Source: a virus
Virus record (IMG/VR): IMGVR_UViG_3300028653_000024
Coordinates: 1 to 48,916 of that record
DNA: 48,916 bases
Strand: one strand, 5' to 3'
Shown one piece after another: positions 42,649-48,916 of this stretch (its first letter is position 1; each line of letters starts with the position of its first letter). The position numbers and the translations under genes are program-made. A model generated the notes under the pieces. That model worked only from the letters and a program-made list of their open reading frames with translations, was not told where the DNA came from and searched no databases.

Positions 42649-42917
42649 TATATCAATGACGTAACATATTTCGATAGTGGTAGATTGTGTTTCTTTGCGT
42701 ATTTTATAGCAGAGGTCCAATCTACTTCGGTGTTGTGTATTGCTCCTGGGTAAATTAGCAAAATACCAAATTTCAAAAGCATGTCCGACATAGCAGAGGC
42801 CGATCCCCTTGGTTGTCTGGTAAGTTCACTTGTCAATATTTCCTTGTAATTAAGAGACTCTTTTTGAGCAATTTCCCAAACCCTGTCTTCTGTGTATGTA
42901 TTGTGTGCTTTTTTCAT
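42648..42917 (-). CDS. Hypothetical protein (89 residues)
   Basis: An 89-residue helical protein (RVWEIAQKESLNYKEILTSELTR, then TSAIKYAKKHNLPLSKYVTSLI). No strong ribosome binding site is seen; the leader contains the dyad ACTATT/AATAGT. It lies directly after the polymerase gene. The stop codon overlaps the end of the adjacent 21-base element. Confidence 0.5.
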   Translation of the reverse strand: MKKAHNTYTEDRVWEIAQKESLNYKEILTSELTRQPRGSASAMSDMLLKFGILLIYPGAIHNTEVDWTSAIKYAKKHNLPLSKYVTSLI

Positions 42918-42955
42918 GTGTTTAATATAACTATTGGAATAGTGGTTAGCAAGAA

Positions 42956-44899
42956 CTATTTTATCAATTCCACTTTTTCACAATGACCCCAATCCTTGCC
43001 TAAATCAACATCGACCTTTAAAGGAACGGTGAGTTTAAGATAATCCGCTGTCTCATGTACCATTATGTCATGGACTATCTTTGCATCTGATCTTGACTTA
43101 AAAGAATAATCATTTTCATCATGTACCGTCAAGTGAGGAACAAAACCTGCACGTCTACAAAGCACCAAAGCAACCTTGATCATGTCCGCGCTTGATCCTT
43201 GTACAACTGAATTAAGAGCTTTGTGCAAAAAGTATCGTTGTATGGGTCTACCAAAAGTTTTTAAAGCCTCATCGTACTTTTTTGGCACAAGCCCTTGCGT
43301 CCATTTCGGTGGACCCCAAAGATCGAAATGCCTTCTTCGACCAAGAAGCGTTTTCACATACCCTCGGCTTGCAGCCAATCGTGATGCCGCCTTTGTCAAC
43401 TCCCCCACATAAGGAAGAGCAGCGTGATACTTGTCAAAAAGAGCATAAGCTTCGTTTAAAGATATTCCTAACTTCTCAGCAAGCTTCTTTTTCCCCATAC
43501 CATAAGTCAAACCAAGGTTAATAATTTTTGCTGGTTTACGTTCAATAGAAGCCATGTCAGCGGTCATCTGGTGATAGTCTGTATCGTTATTATCAAGGAA
43601 TTTTTGCCTTGCTTCTTCGGCACCTTTAAACCCACTGACATATCCATAATGAATAGTGACCCGTGGTTCTTGTTGATTATAGTCACAAACCCCTAACTCA
43701 CAGCCTTCTTCCGGTATAATAAGACCACGGACTATTTCAGCCATTCTTTCATTACGGGCAGGGAATTGTTGCGCATTAGGGTTAGAAGACGAAAACCTTC
43801 CTGCAACCGTGCCATGACTATCATTTTTAACTTGCCAAAATTGAGGGTGAATACGACCGTGGACATTTAAGTCTATGATTTTTTTCCTTATAAACACGCT
43901 TCCAGAACGATCCAATGAACGGGCCTCGGCAATCATCTTCAAGAAGTCACTATCACTTGATAAAAGCCATTCCGACTGAAAGGTTGGGTTGCCTTTAGTG
44001 GTAAGGCCAAATGGAAGGCCAAGCTTCTTACAAGCTTCTTCAATACTGTCTCCCGACCAAATATCAAGGTCAAGTCCACACCGATTACGAAGTTTTTTCA
44101 TCACCCCAATATACTCTTGTTCCAACAAATCAGCCGACCTATGAGCCTGTTCCACATCCACACGAACACCGAGCATTTGCATCTCAAATAGTAAGTCCAG
44201 AACCTCCGCTTCGAGTTCAAATAATTTCCAAAGGCCATCTGTTTCCAAAGCAACTTTTTGTTTTTCAAATATGCGTATAGGTAGGTCAGCGTCCTTCTCT
44301 CCATAGGCTCCAACATACCGGGCTGGTAAGTCTCGCAAACACCCCTTGACTTGTTGGACAACGCTTTCGTCCGGGTCTCCTTTGCCTTGTGGTTTAAATC
44401 CAAAAATAAACTTACCGCATTCCAAAAGCAGTCTGTGGTCTTTATGCTCATTAAGCCACTTGACACCGAGAGCATCCAATTTAAAAGTTGCTTGGTTTTC
44501 GTCAATAAGAGGTTCCGCAATTTGGACATCCCATTTAGGACCGGCAATATCCACACCAAGATCGCACTTAGCCCACACCATATCGTAAAGGATATTAGCA
44601 CCAATTTTAGGGGTGTTATCATTTAATTGCTCCTTGAGCCATCGGACAGCGGCCTGGGGGTTGTCAACATTGTCTGATTCATGCCTAATAGGGTAATAGC
44701 CTTTAAAACCATCTTCCGTAGCGATAGAGAACCCAATAACATAACCGTCTTTACGTAAAGCCCCTGGGCCGTTTTCAAGCAAGTTTGGGTCATGGGTTTC
44801 AAGATCAAAGGACAATACTTTTGCCTTCCCTTTAAGAGTAGGGTAGTTGTTGGTTGGTCTCCAATCGGAGTTTACTAAAGATAAAAGGTTTTCGTTCAT
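42956..44899 (-). CDS. polA: Family A DNA polymerase with 3'-5' exonuclease
   Basis: A 647-residue replicative polymerase. Exonuclease motifs: FDLE (D32, E34), NILYD (D106) and Y199-x3-D203. Polymerase motif A is CDYNQQEPR (D406), motif B is R454...K458...NLGLTYG with Y466, and motif C is VHDE (593-595). The residue equivalent to E. coli Pol I F762 is Leu462. There is no N-terminal 5' nuclease domain, as usual for phage family A enzymes. It overlaps the upstream gene (TAATG) and forms the core of the replication module. Confidence 0.93.
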   Translation of the reverse strand: MNENLLSLVNSDWRPTNNYPTLKGKAKVLSFDLETHDPNLLENGPGALRKDGYVIGFSIATEDGFKGYYPIRHESDNVDNPQAAVRWLKEQLNDNTPKIGANILYDMVWAKCDLGVDIAGPKWDVQIAEPLIDENQATFKLDALGVKWLNEHKDHRLLLECGKFIFGFKPQGKGDPDESVVQQVKGCLRDLPARYVGAYGEKDADLPIRIFEKQKVALETDGLWKLFELEAEVLDLLFEMQMLGVRVDVEQAHRSADLLEQEYIGVMKKLRNRCGLDLDIWSGDSIEEACKKLGLPFGLTTKGNPTFQSEWLLSSDSDFLKMIAEARSLDRSGSVFIRKKIIDLNVHGRIHPQFWQVKNDSHGTVAGRFSSSNPNAQQFPARNERMAEIVRGLIIPEEGCELGVCDYNQQEPRVTIHYGYVSGFKGAEEARQKFLDNNDTDYHQMTADMASIERKPAKIINLGLTYGMGKKKLAEKLGISLNEAYALFDKYHAALPYVGELTKAASRLAASRGYVKTLLGRRRHFDLWGPPKWTQGLVPKKYDEALKTFGRPIQRYFLHKALNSVVQGSSADMIKVALVLCRRAGFVPHLTVHDENDYSFKSRSDAKIVHDIMVHETADYLKLTVPLKVDVDLGKDWGHCEKVELIK

Positions 44900-45114
44900 T
44901 AGGCTTTCATTCCATTCAATTTTAACATCAGATCAGATAAAGTGTTGGTTGCTTCTTGCTTCGCTTTTTCAGGGTTTTCTTGATAGTCTGAAAGATTTAT
45001 CCTGTTGTTACTGTAAGAGTTGCTTTTATCTTTAAGGTAATATACATATGTGCTTTTAAGACTATCGAAATTTCCTTGTTGCCCAAGACAAATATCTAAC
45101 TTTTCCTGTTTCAT
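44899..45114 (-). CDS. Hypothetical protein (71 residues)
   Basis: A 71-residue polar protein (MKQEKLDICLGQQGNFDSLKSTYVYYLKD..., C-terminus NTLSDLMLKLNGMKA). It has an AAAGGAG site and a one-base overlap with the polymerase start. No family is recognised; coupling to the polymerase suggests an accessory role. Confidence 0.6.
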   Translation of the reverse strand: MKQEKLDICLGQQGNFDSLKSTYVYYLKDKSNSYSNNRINLSDYQENPEKAKQEATNTLSDLMLKLNGMKA

Positions 45115-45425
45115 TCCACAATCTCCTTTAACATTGCTTCCAAGAGAATAAAGTAATTGATTATATCCCCAATCTTTTCTTCAATCACCTCAACGCTTGG
45201 GTGTTTTTTGTCCATGTTATCTACAATGTCAAAGACAGAGACAAGGTGTTTTGATAACATCCCCATCAAAGCCTTTTCTCTTGAAGTCCACAACATGGAA
45301 GCAGCCCGATTGAAATTGTGAAGCCGGTCCGTCTTAGTAGCATACTCCTTTGACTTCTTGCAAAGAATACGTTTGATCTCAGCACACCGATACTCAACCA
45401 ACTCGTCAAATTTTTTGGGTAACAT
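45111..45425 (-). CDS. NTP-PPase-like protein (DUF1599/Nmad1-like)
   Basis: A 104-residue all-helical protein with KSKEYATKTDRLHNFNRAASML, GMLSKHLVSVFDIVDN, and EKIGDIINYFILLEAML, the pattern of the DUF1599 (nucleotide-modification-associated, MazG-like) fold. Members are thought to act on nucleotides. It overlaps the next gene (ATGA) and lies upstream of the polymerase, in keeping with a nucleotide pool or modification role. Confidence 0.6.
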   Translation of the reverse strand: MLPKKFDELVEYRCAEIKRILCKKSKEYATKTDRLHNFNRAASMLWTSREKALMGMLSKHLVSVFDIVDNMDKKHPSVEVIEEKIGDIINYFILLEAMLKEIVE

Positions 45426-45428
45426 AAC

Positions 45429-45692
45429 TCATCCTTTCGTGTTTTTGTGTGTTATAGCAGCATCAATAGCCTTCTTGAGTTCGGGCCAACCTGTCAAGTT
45501 TTGTTCATCAAGCCACTCAATATAAGAGTATTTGTTAATATAGATCGTATAGAACGTGTCTCCTTTGTACTGGCCCCACGGCATTACAAAACTCCTCCAA
45601 TCAAACGTCCCACATTCTTCTTTCTCCTCTTGCCAATTCTCAGGATGACAAGTTGCACAGTCATCCGCTCCACACATACAAGGACCGTTCAT
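45429..45692 (-). CDS. Small protein with CxxC pair and ExoX C-terminal-like motif
   Basis: An 87-residue protein. An N-terminal CGADDCATCH suggests zinc binding, followed by VMPWGQYKGDTFYTIYINKYSYIEWLDEQ, like the DUF3820/exodeoxyribonuclease X C-terminal-like motif (PFGKYKG...YLxWL). Found as an accessory in DNA metabolism operons. It has a strong AAGGGGG site. Confidence 0.6.
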   Translation of the reverse strand: MNGPCMCGADDCATCHPENWQEEKEECGTFDWRSFVMPWGQYKGDTFYTIYINKYSYIEWLDEQNLTGWPELKKAIDAAITHKNTKG

Positions 45693-45725
45693 ATTGCCCC
45701 CTTCATTGGATCACTACGTGGTTAT

Positions 45726-45884
45726 TCATATTTTCTCCTTTGGATTCACAACCTCTATCATCTCTTGCGCTGTTAACCAAGTCCCTTCGACATTATGGCT
45801 ACCGCAATCTTGGCAATACCCATGCACAATCTCAGGGTTTTCGTGAATAACTACATTTTTTACATTTTTATGTTTGCACCTCAT
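45726..45884 (-). CDS. Small zinc-finger-like protein (52 residues)
   Basis: A 52-residue protein with MRCKH near the start and CQDCGSHN near residues 24-31, a likely zinc knuckle. It has a GGAGGAAC site before the ATG, overlaps the upstream stop (ATGA) and is followed by an eight-codon ORF. Confidence 0.6.
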   Translation of the reverse strand: MRCKHKNVKNVVIHENPEIVHGYCQDCGSHNVEGTWLTAQEMIEVVNPKEKI

Positions 45885-46174
45885 TTGTTCCTCCACACAT
45901 TGTCTACTATCATGTCCCTTATCCCTTTTCTAAAGATTTCTTCTTTGCAAAGAAAGGCTGCTGCCCCATTGACATATTGCGCGTTTTCTTGGTCAAAATA
46001 CAATTGTGCAAACAAACAGATAATAGCTGCATAAAGTGGGGAACCACTCAAAGTACAAAGGCGCAAGGAATCATCATAACCAATTTGCAATTCATCCCCA
46101 GGAACTATGTATTTGGTGTTAATTGCTTGTACCTCGTGGGAAATTTTATACTTAAGATAAGCTTTACTTAACAT
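45881..46174 (-). CDS. Hypothetical protein (97 residues)
   Basis: A 97-residue protein with a beta-turn N-terminal region (VPGDELQIGYDDSLRLCTLSGSP) and a hydrophobic helix (LYAAIICLFAQLYFDQ), then a basic end. No family is recognised. Overlaps on both sides show it belongs to the operon. Confidence 0.6.
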   Translation of the reverse strand: MLSKAYLKYKISHEVQAINTKYIVPGDELQIGYDDSLRLCTLSGSPLYAAIICLFAQLYFDQENAQYVNGAAAFLCKEEIFRKGIRDMIVDNVWRNK

Positions 46175-46338
46175 TACTTAACCCTTCTGTCTATGTACCA
46201 AAAGGAACTGGCAAAGGCTTCATCAACCTTACACACAATCCAACCAGAAACATTCTCTATACCAACAAATAAAGCCCGAACAGTGAAATACCAAGCATGT
46301 GCCATCAATAAAACCACTATGCTAATGAAATACCACAT
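46174..46338 (-). CDS. 54-residue membrane micro-protein
   Basis: Fifty-four codons (MWYFISIVVLLMAHAWYFTVRALF...), with AAAGGAGAAAGAAG just before the ATG. A single N-terminal transmembrane helix and an aromatic C-terminus (FWYIDRRVK). It shares one base with the next start (TAATG). Function unknown. Confidence 0.55.
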   Translation of the reverse strand: MWYFISIVVLLMAHAWYFTVRALFVGIENVSGWIVCKVDEAFASSFWYIDRRVK

Positions 46339-46380
46339 CTTCTTTCTCCTTTAACGGGCTTAGAACCGTTTTGCCGCATT

Positions 46381-46406
46381 ACAGGGAGTGCGCCTGTCCT
46401 CCCTGT
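46381..46406 (-). terminator. Hairpin upstream of the 54-residue gene
   Basis: ACAGGGAG/CTCCCTGT, an eight-base stem with a ten-base loop. No T-run follows on either strand, so it may be an attenuator or an RNA-processing site rather than a rho-independent terminator. Confidence 0.35.
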
Positions 46407-46423
46407 CTTCTGCGTAGCCTGTA

Positions 46424-47050
46424 TTACTTCATTAGTCCAAGACCTTTAAAGATATTGGATTTATGCCACGAGAAATTGTTCATCTTGTCACCGATACAAG
46501 AGAAATCTTTATCTAACTTGGCTTTGATTTCATCGGTAGTATACGTCAATTCCGTATTCGCTTTCTGTCCCTGGCCAATAAAGATTTCAAGCAGCAAGTT
46601 TGCCTGATAAGGCAAGGGTTTGCCGTTCTTGAGGCGAAGATCGGAGAAGGGCATTGCCGGAGCCACAAAGGTGAAGGTGTGCGTCATGCCCCTTCGGGGA
46701 CCGGCCAAGAGGGCTGCTTTCTCTTTTTTGGTAAGCACGATAAGCGCCCGGAGGTCTTTTATCTCTGCGGTCAAGGCTTCGATTGTCATTTTATGGGCTT
46801 CAATAGCGTGGTCTTTGGTCAACACTTCCACGCTGTCCTCTGCATAAGCCACGGCAGGACGCTCCACGTAATTGCGTTTCTTCGGAGCTTCGGCAGGGGT
46901 AGGTTCTGCCTCACCCAAGGGGGTACTGGCCGCTTCATGCGTCCCAGGGCCGTTGTAATTCTGATCGACTTCAATAACTTCTTCTTCCATAGGTTCTTCC
47001 TTCTTCGGTTTTGAATTGTGAGACTTTTCTTTCGACTTCTTTGAACTCAT
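46424..47050 (-). CDS. Coiled-coil protein with charged N-terminus, hypothetical
   Basis: A 208-residue protein. Residues 1-60 are disordered and charged (MSSKKSKEKSHNSKPKKEEP...). A coiled coil follows at about 80-105, then a globular C-terminal part (THTFTFVAPAMPFSDLRLKNGK...). It has a GGAGGTCTTT-like leader. No family is recognised. It lies between the regulatory end and the polymerase operon. Confidence 0.6.
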   Translation of the reverse strand: MSSKKSKEKSHNSKPKKEEPMEEEVIEVDQNYNGPGTHEAASTPLGEAEPTPAEAPKKRNYVERPAVAYAEDSVEVLTKDHAIEAHKMTIEALTAEIKDLRALIVLTKKEKAALLAGPRRGMTHTFTFVAPAMPFSDLRLKNGKPLPYQANLLLEIFIGQGQKANTELTYTTDEIKAKLDKDFSCIGDKMNNFSWHKSNIFKGLGLMK

Positions 47051-47062
47051 AAAGACCTCCGG

Positions 47063-47287
47063 TTAATGTTTTGTAGATAAAAAATACTCTGCTCTTGCTC
47101 TTGTTTTATATGGTTGTCCGTTATTACTATGGGGTAGAGAAACTAACCCAAAATCTGTATTGGAAATTTTCTGTACCCTTCTCCATTCTTTTTGTTCCGG
47201 TGTAGGCCACTCACCAATACGCACTCCTTTCAAGGGCTTTGGGCCTGTAATATGTTTCCCTTTTAACGGCCTAATGGGTTTGTCCAT
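47063..47287 (-). CDS. Hypothetical basic protein (74 residues)
   Basis: The ATG at 47287 has AAGGAAG ten bases upstream; the frame extends further up but without support. The product is basic (MDKPIRPLKGKHITGPKPLKGVRIGEWPTPEQ...). No family is recognised. It overlaps the upstream gene by 25 bases. Confidence 0.5.
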   Translation of the reverse strand: MDKPIRPLKGKHITGPKPLKGVRIGEWPTPEQKEWRRVQKISNTDFGLVSLPHSNNGQPYKTRARAEYFLSTKH

Positions 47288-47469
47288 GTCAGTGTCGCTT
47301 CCTTGTATACCTTGCAAGCTTGTTTAAAACAACTCAGACAAAGGTCTTTGGCCACTGATAAGATCGGCTCCCTATTAACAACGCTCACGCTCTTTACCTC
47401 TTGGAACGAGAACAACCTTTGTTCGTCCTTAAAGCATTCGTCACATTTCTTTTCTGAAATAGTCTCCAT
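47263..47469 (-). CDS. Small zinc-knuckle protein (68 residues)
   Basis: A 68-residue protein with CDEC near residue 9 and CLSC near residue 43, probably one zinc ribbon. It starts behind AAAGGAGAAAGTA. No family is recognised. Confidence 0.6.
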   Translation of the reverse strand: METISEKKCDECFKDEQRLFSFQEVKSVSVVNREPILSVAKDLCLSCFKQACKVYKEATLTWTNPLGR

Positions 47470-47485
47470 TACTTTCTCCTTTCTT

Positions 47486-47830
47486 TTAATACAACTCCTT
47501 AAATATCTTTCCGTACTTTACCATCCATTTTTCAATTTTAACAAAATCCTCAAAATCATGTGAAGCAGAGAACTTATCTACTTTCTCTATAAGACCATCG
47601 AAAAGATTTTTGAGGTCATGGACATTAAGTATACGGATTTTATCCAATACTTTTTGTATGTTTTGAACCTTCTCCTCACTTACGTCTTTGCCTTGTATGG
47701 CCCGATAGAACCACGATTGGGACATACGTAAATCTTCTCTATACCTGGAATAAAACTCTCCGGTATTGTTCCAACAAATCTTTTTTAACTCAGCAATTTC
47801 AAACTCTGTAAGGGATTCTGTGTTTTTCAT
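47486..47830 (-). CDS. HTH-like regulatory protein, leaderless mRNA
   Basis: A 114-residue helical protein. A helix-turn-helix-like segment (RMSQSWFYRAIQGKDVSEEKVQNIQKVLD, about residues 35-63) resembles Cro/CI-type DNA-binding domains; the C-terminal part is helical and may dimerise. No ribosome binding site precedes the ATG. A promoter ending at 47838 would start transcription at about the ATG itself, the pattern known for leaderless repressor mRNAs such as lambda cI. A regulator role is inferred. Confidence 0.55.
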   Translation of the reverse strand: MKNTESLTEFEIAELKKICWNNTGEFYSRYREDLRMSQSWFYRAIQGKDVSEEKVQNIQKVLDKIRILNVHDLKNLFDGLIEKVDKFSASHDFEDFVKIEKWMVKYGKIFKELY

Positions 47831-47837
47831 GCTATTA

Positions 47838-47866
47838 AAGATAATTAACGCCTAAATACAAGTCAA
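47838..47866 (-). promoter_or_regulatory. Promoter giving a leaderless transcript of the HTH-like gene
   Basis: On the minus strand, TTGACT at 47866-47861, a spacer of exactly 17 bases, and TATCTT at 47843-47838. Seven bases lie between the -10 box and the ATG at 47830, so initiation would fall on or next to the start codon. Confidence 0.55.
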
Positions 47867-47895
47867 GTAAAAAATTATTTTTTATTTATCTTTGA

Positions 47896-48294
47896 TCACT
47901 CCTTCCCCATTTTAACCTTTACATAAAAGAAATCATTTCCTGAATCTATACGTGGCAGGGGGATAATCTCCGTGTTAGGGGCTATAGGGTGATAACACCC
48001 ATGAAACCAACCGATTTCCAACGGACCGTACCGTAACCCTGCCCCTATGTCAAAATCCATGCGTATCGGATAATATTCTACGATACTGGAAGTTGACAGG
48101 GAGTACGAGGTCATTCCTCCTGTAATAAAACCTATCTTAAACAACCTGGCGGTAGCTTGGTAGTCAAAAACCCATGTATGGCTCACGTCAATATACTGGT
48201 GGTCAGTTGGTATCTCATACAAAGACATTGTGTGCCCTGGCATATAGCCAAGTTGAAGTACTCCCGACACGGTGATTGCAGCAAGAAGGTTCAT
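47896..48294 (-). CDS. Possible outer-membrane or exported beta-barrel protein
   Basis: A 132-residue protein with an N-terminal hydrophobic segment (MNLLAAITVSGVLQLGYMPG) and alternating beta-strand-like stretches with aromatic girdle-like residues (YIDVSHTWVFDYQATARLFKIGFITGG, FDIGAGLRYGPLEIGWFHGCYH). Its end (FFYVKVKMGKE) resembles a final strand. It may lodge in the outer membrane or be periplasmic; it could be a host-surface or superinfection-exclusion protein. The family is not recognised. Confidence 0.5.
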   Translation of the reverse strand: MNLLAAITVSGVLQLGYMPGHTMSLYEIPTDHQYIDVSHTWVFDYQATARLFKIGFITGGMTSYSLSTSSIVEYYPIRMDFDIGAGLRYGPLEIGWFHGCYHPIAPNTEIIPLPRIDSGNDFFYVKVKMGKE

Positions 48295-48485
48295 GGTTTT
48301 TTCCCCCTAACCCCTCTAAAAAACCCACGTAAAACACCAGACACAACCAACACCAAGAAAATAACTCCCCCTACTAAAACCTTGCCGGAGTTTTTTAACG
48401 CTGCTCTTGCTTGGTTCCCCGCCATTTCAGCTGCAGTCTCAGCCCACTTTGACCCGCCAATTATTTTTTCTTCAAAAGTATCCAT
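48291..48485 (-). CDS. Small membrane protein (64 residues)
   Basis: The ATG at 48485 is behind AAGGAGGGTGAA; the longer frame to 48692 overlaps the next gene and is rejected. A soluble helical N-terminal half is followed by one transmembrane helix (VLVGGVIFLVLVVSGVL) and a basic tail (RGFFRGVRGKKP). No family is recognised. Confidence 0.6.
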   Translation of the reverse strand: MDTFEEKIIGGSKWAETAAEMAGNQARAALKNSGKVLVGGVIFLVLVVSGVLRGFFRGVRGKKP

Positions 48486-48513
48486 TTCACCCTCCTTTTT
48501 TCTATACAGATTT

Positions 48514-48696
48514 TTACACCATGTCTTTGAAATACTTTCCCGTGCAACCCAGGGGCGGCATAGGGTGAATCGGAGAAGACTTCTTCGGCTTTTTTGGATG
48601 GTCGAAGTAATCACTCTTATCGTTGAATAAAGTTCTCCGTTTCCTTCCTGATTGACTCCCAGGATCACGATTAAACGGCTTATTGTGCTCACGCAT
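48514..48696 (-). CDS. Hypothetical basic protein (60 residues)
   Basis: A 60-residue basic, probably unstructured protein (MREHNKPFNRDPGSQSGRKR...; KKPKKSSPIHPMPP), behind AAAAGGAGGG. It is the first gene after the promoter beside the tandem repeat. No family is recognised. Confidence 0.55.
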   Translation of the reverse strand: MREHNKPFNRDPGSQSGRKRRTLFNDKSDYFDHPKKPKKSSPIHPMPPLGCTGKYFKDMV

Positions 48697-48741
48697 TTCT
48701 AACCCTCCTTTTTCTATACAGGTTTTCGTATACAGAATTTT

Positions 48742-48771
48742 AATATACACTTTTTACCGGCCTCTTGGCAA
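48742..48771 (-). promoter_or_regulatory. Promoter for the leftward regulatory genes
   Basis: On the minus strand, TTGCCA at 48771-48766, an 18-base spacer and TATATT at 48747-48742. The -35 box overlaps the first unit of the 23-bp tandem repeat. Strong match to the consensus (five of six in each box). Confidence 0.55.
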
Positions 48772-48916
48772 GACGGTCACTGGCCCGAAGGCAAGACGGT
48801 CACTGGCCTAAGGGCAAGCGGATCACTGGCCTAAGGGCAAGCGGATCACTGGCCTAAGGGCAAGCGGATCACTGGCCTAAGGGCAAGCGGATCACTGGCC
48901 TAAGGGCAAGCGGATC
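48767..48916. repeat. 23-bp tandem repeat at the window edge
   Basis: Six full units of 23 bp (48767-48789, -48812, -48835, -48858, -48881, -48904) and a 12-base partial unit to the end. The later units begin GGCAAGCGGATCAC and end GGCCTAAG; the first two are diverged (GGCAAGACGGTCAC). The array continues beyond the window. It abuts a leftward promoter, so it may be an operator array, iterons of an origin, or a repeat that stopped the assembly. Confidence 0.85.

Noticed and set aside
43176-44626. Plus-strand frames opposite the DNA polymerase
   Set aside because: They are antisense shadows of a clearly coding gene and have no ribosome binding sites.
48767-48916. Tandem repeat as a CRISPR array
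   Set aside because: Units are directly adjacent with no spacers; the period is 23 bp.
1-48916. Complete circular genome with ends meeting at the edges
   Set aside because: Joining 48916 to 1 would truncate the amidotransferase at about 54 residues with a chance stop in the repeat; the edges look like arbitrary cuts.
1-48916. Integrase, excisionase, tRNA or rRNA genes
   Set aside because: No recognisable motif was seen on either strand; absence is limited to this window and to reading by eye.

Overview
This window is about 49 kb of a tailed double-stranded DNA phage (or prophage) with a contractile tail. The evidence is an ordered set of virion genes: terminase, DUF1073-type portal, DUF2213 protease/scaffold, DUF2184-type capsid, connector proteins, DUF3383 sheath, DUF3277 tube, a short tape measure, and a compact baseplate resembling the minimal myophage Pam3. 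No integrase, rRNA or tRNA gene is visible. The left edge cuts through a gene and the right edge ends inside a tandem repeat, so this is probably a piece of a larger contig. The host is not identifiable with certainty. The secreted Ig-like, InlB-like and fibronectin-like proteins at 28-32 kb are typical of Gram-negative phyla such as Fibrobacterota, which is only an inference.

Layout. (1) 1-2.8 kb, minus strand: a class II glutamine amidotransferase (cut by the edge), a zinc-ribbon-bearing amidoligase, one doubtful ORF over two tandem palindromes, and three micro-ORFs. (2) 2.8-3.26 kb: control region with a good rightward promoter and a nested inverted repeat. (3) 3.26-13.6 kb, plus strand: packaging, head and connector genes, including a probable nested scaffold and a secreted protein. 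(4) 13.6-18.2 kb: sheath, tube, tail chaperone with a probable -1 frameshift, and tape measure. (5) 18.2-28 kb: baseplate hub, plug, spike, wedge, J-like and gpI-like proteins, and fibres. A nucleotidyltransferase/glycosyltransferase pair sits inside this cluster. (6) 28-32.7 kb: a small membrane protein (possible holin), two large signal-peptide proteins and an M15 endolysin, closed by a terminator at the convergence with the minus strand.

(7) 32.8-46.4 kb, minus strand: the DNA-metabolism operon. It holds a SNF2-type helicase, a UvrD-type helicase, an AEP (TOTE-like) primase, a probable ssDNA-binding protein, two conserved phage proteins, a PD-(D/E)XK nuclease, a family A DNA polymerase with Leu at the position of E. 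coli Pol I Phe762, and an NTP-PPase-like protein. Inserted between the nuclease and the polymerase (40.3-42.65 kb) is a block of six short ORFs separated by related palindromic intergenic elements. One of these looks like an integron attC site. (8) 46.4-48.9 kb, minus strand: early or regulatory genes, including a small HTH-like protein with a promoter that would give a leaderless mRNA, a beta-barrel-like exported protein, and a promoter abutting a 23-bp tandem repeat.

How it works together: the leftward genes supply replication, control and possible host modification. The rightward operon builds the virion and ends in lysis and surface genes. The most unusual parts are the amidoligase/amidotransferase pair, the cassette-like block at 40.3-42.65 kb, the secreted surface proteins beside the lysin, and several probable recoding or nested-start events.
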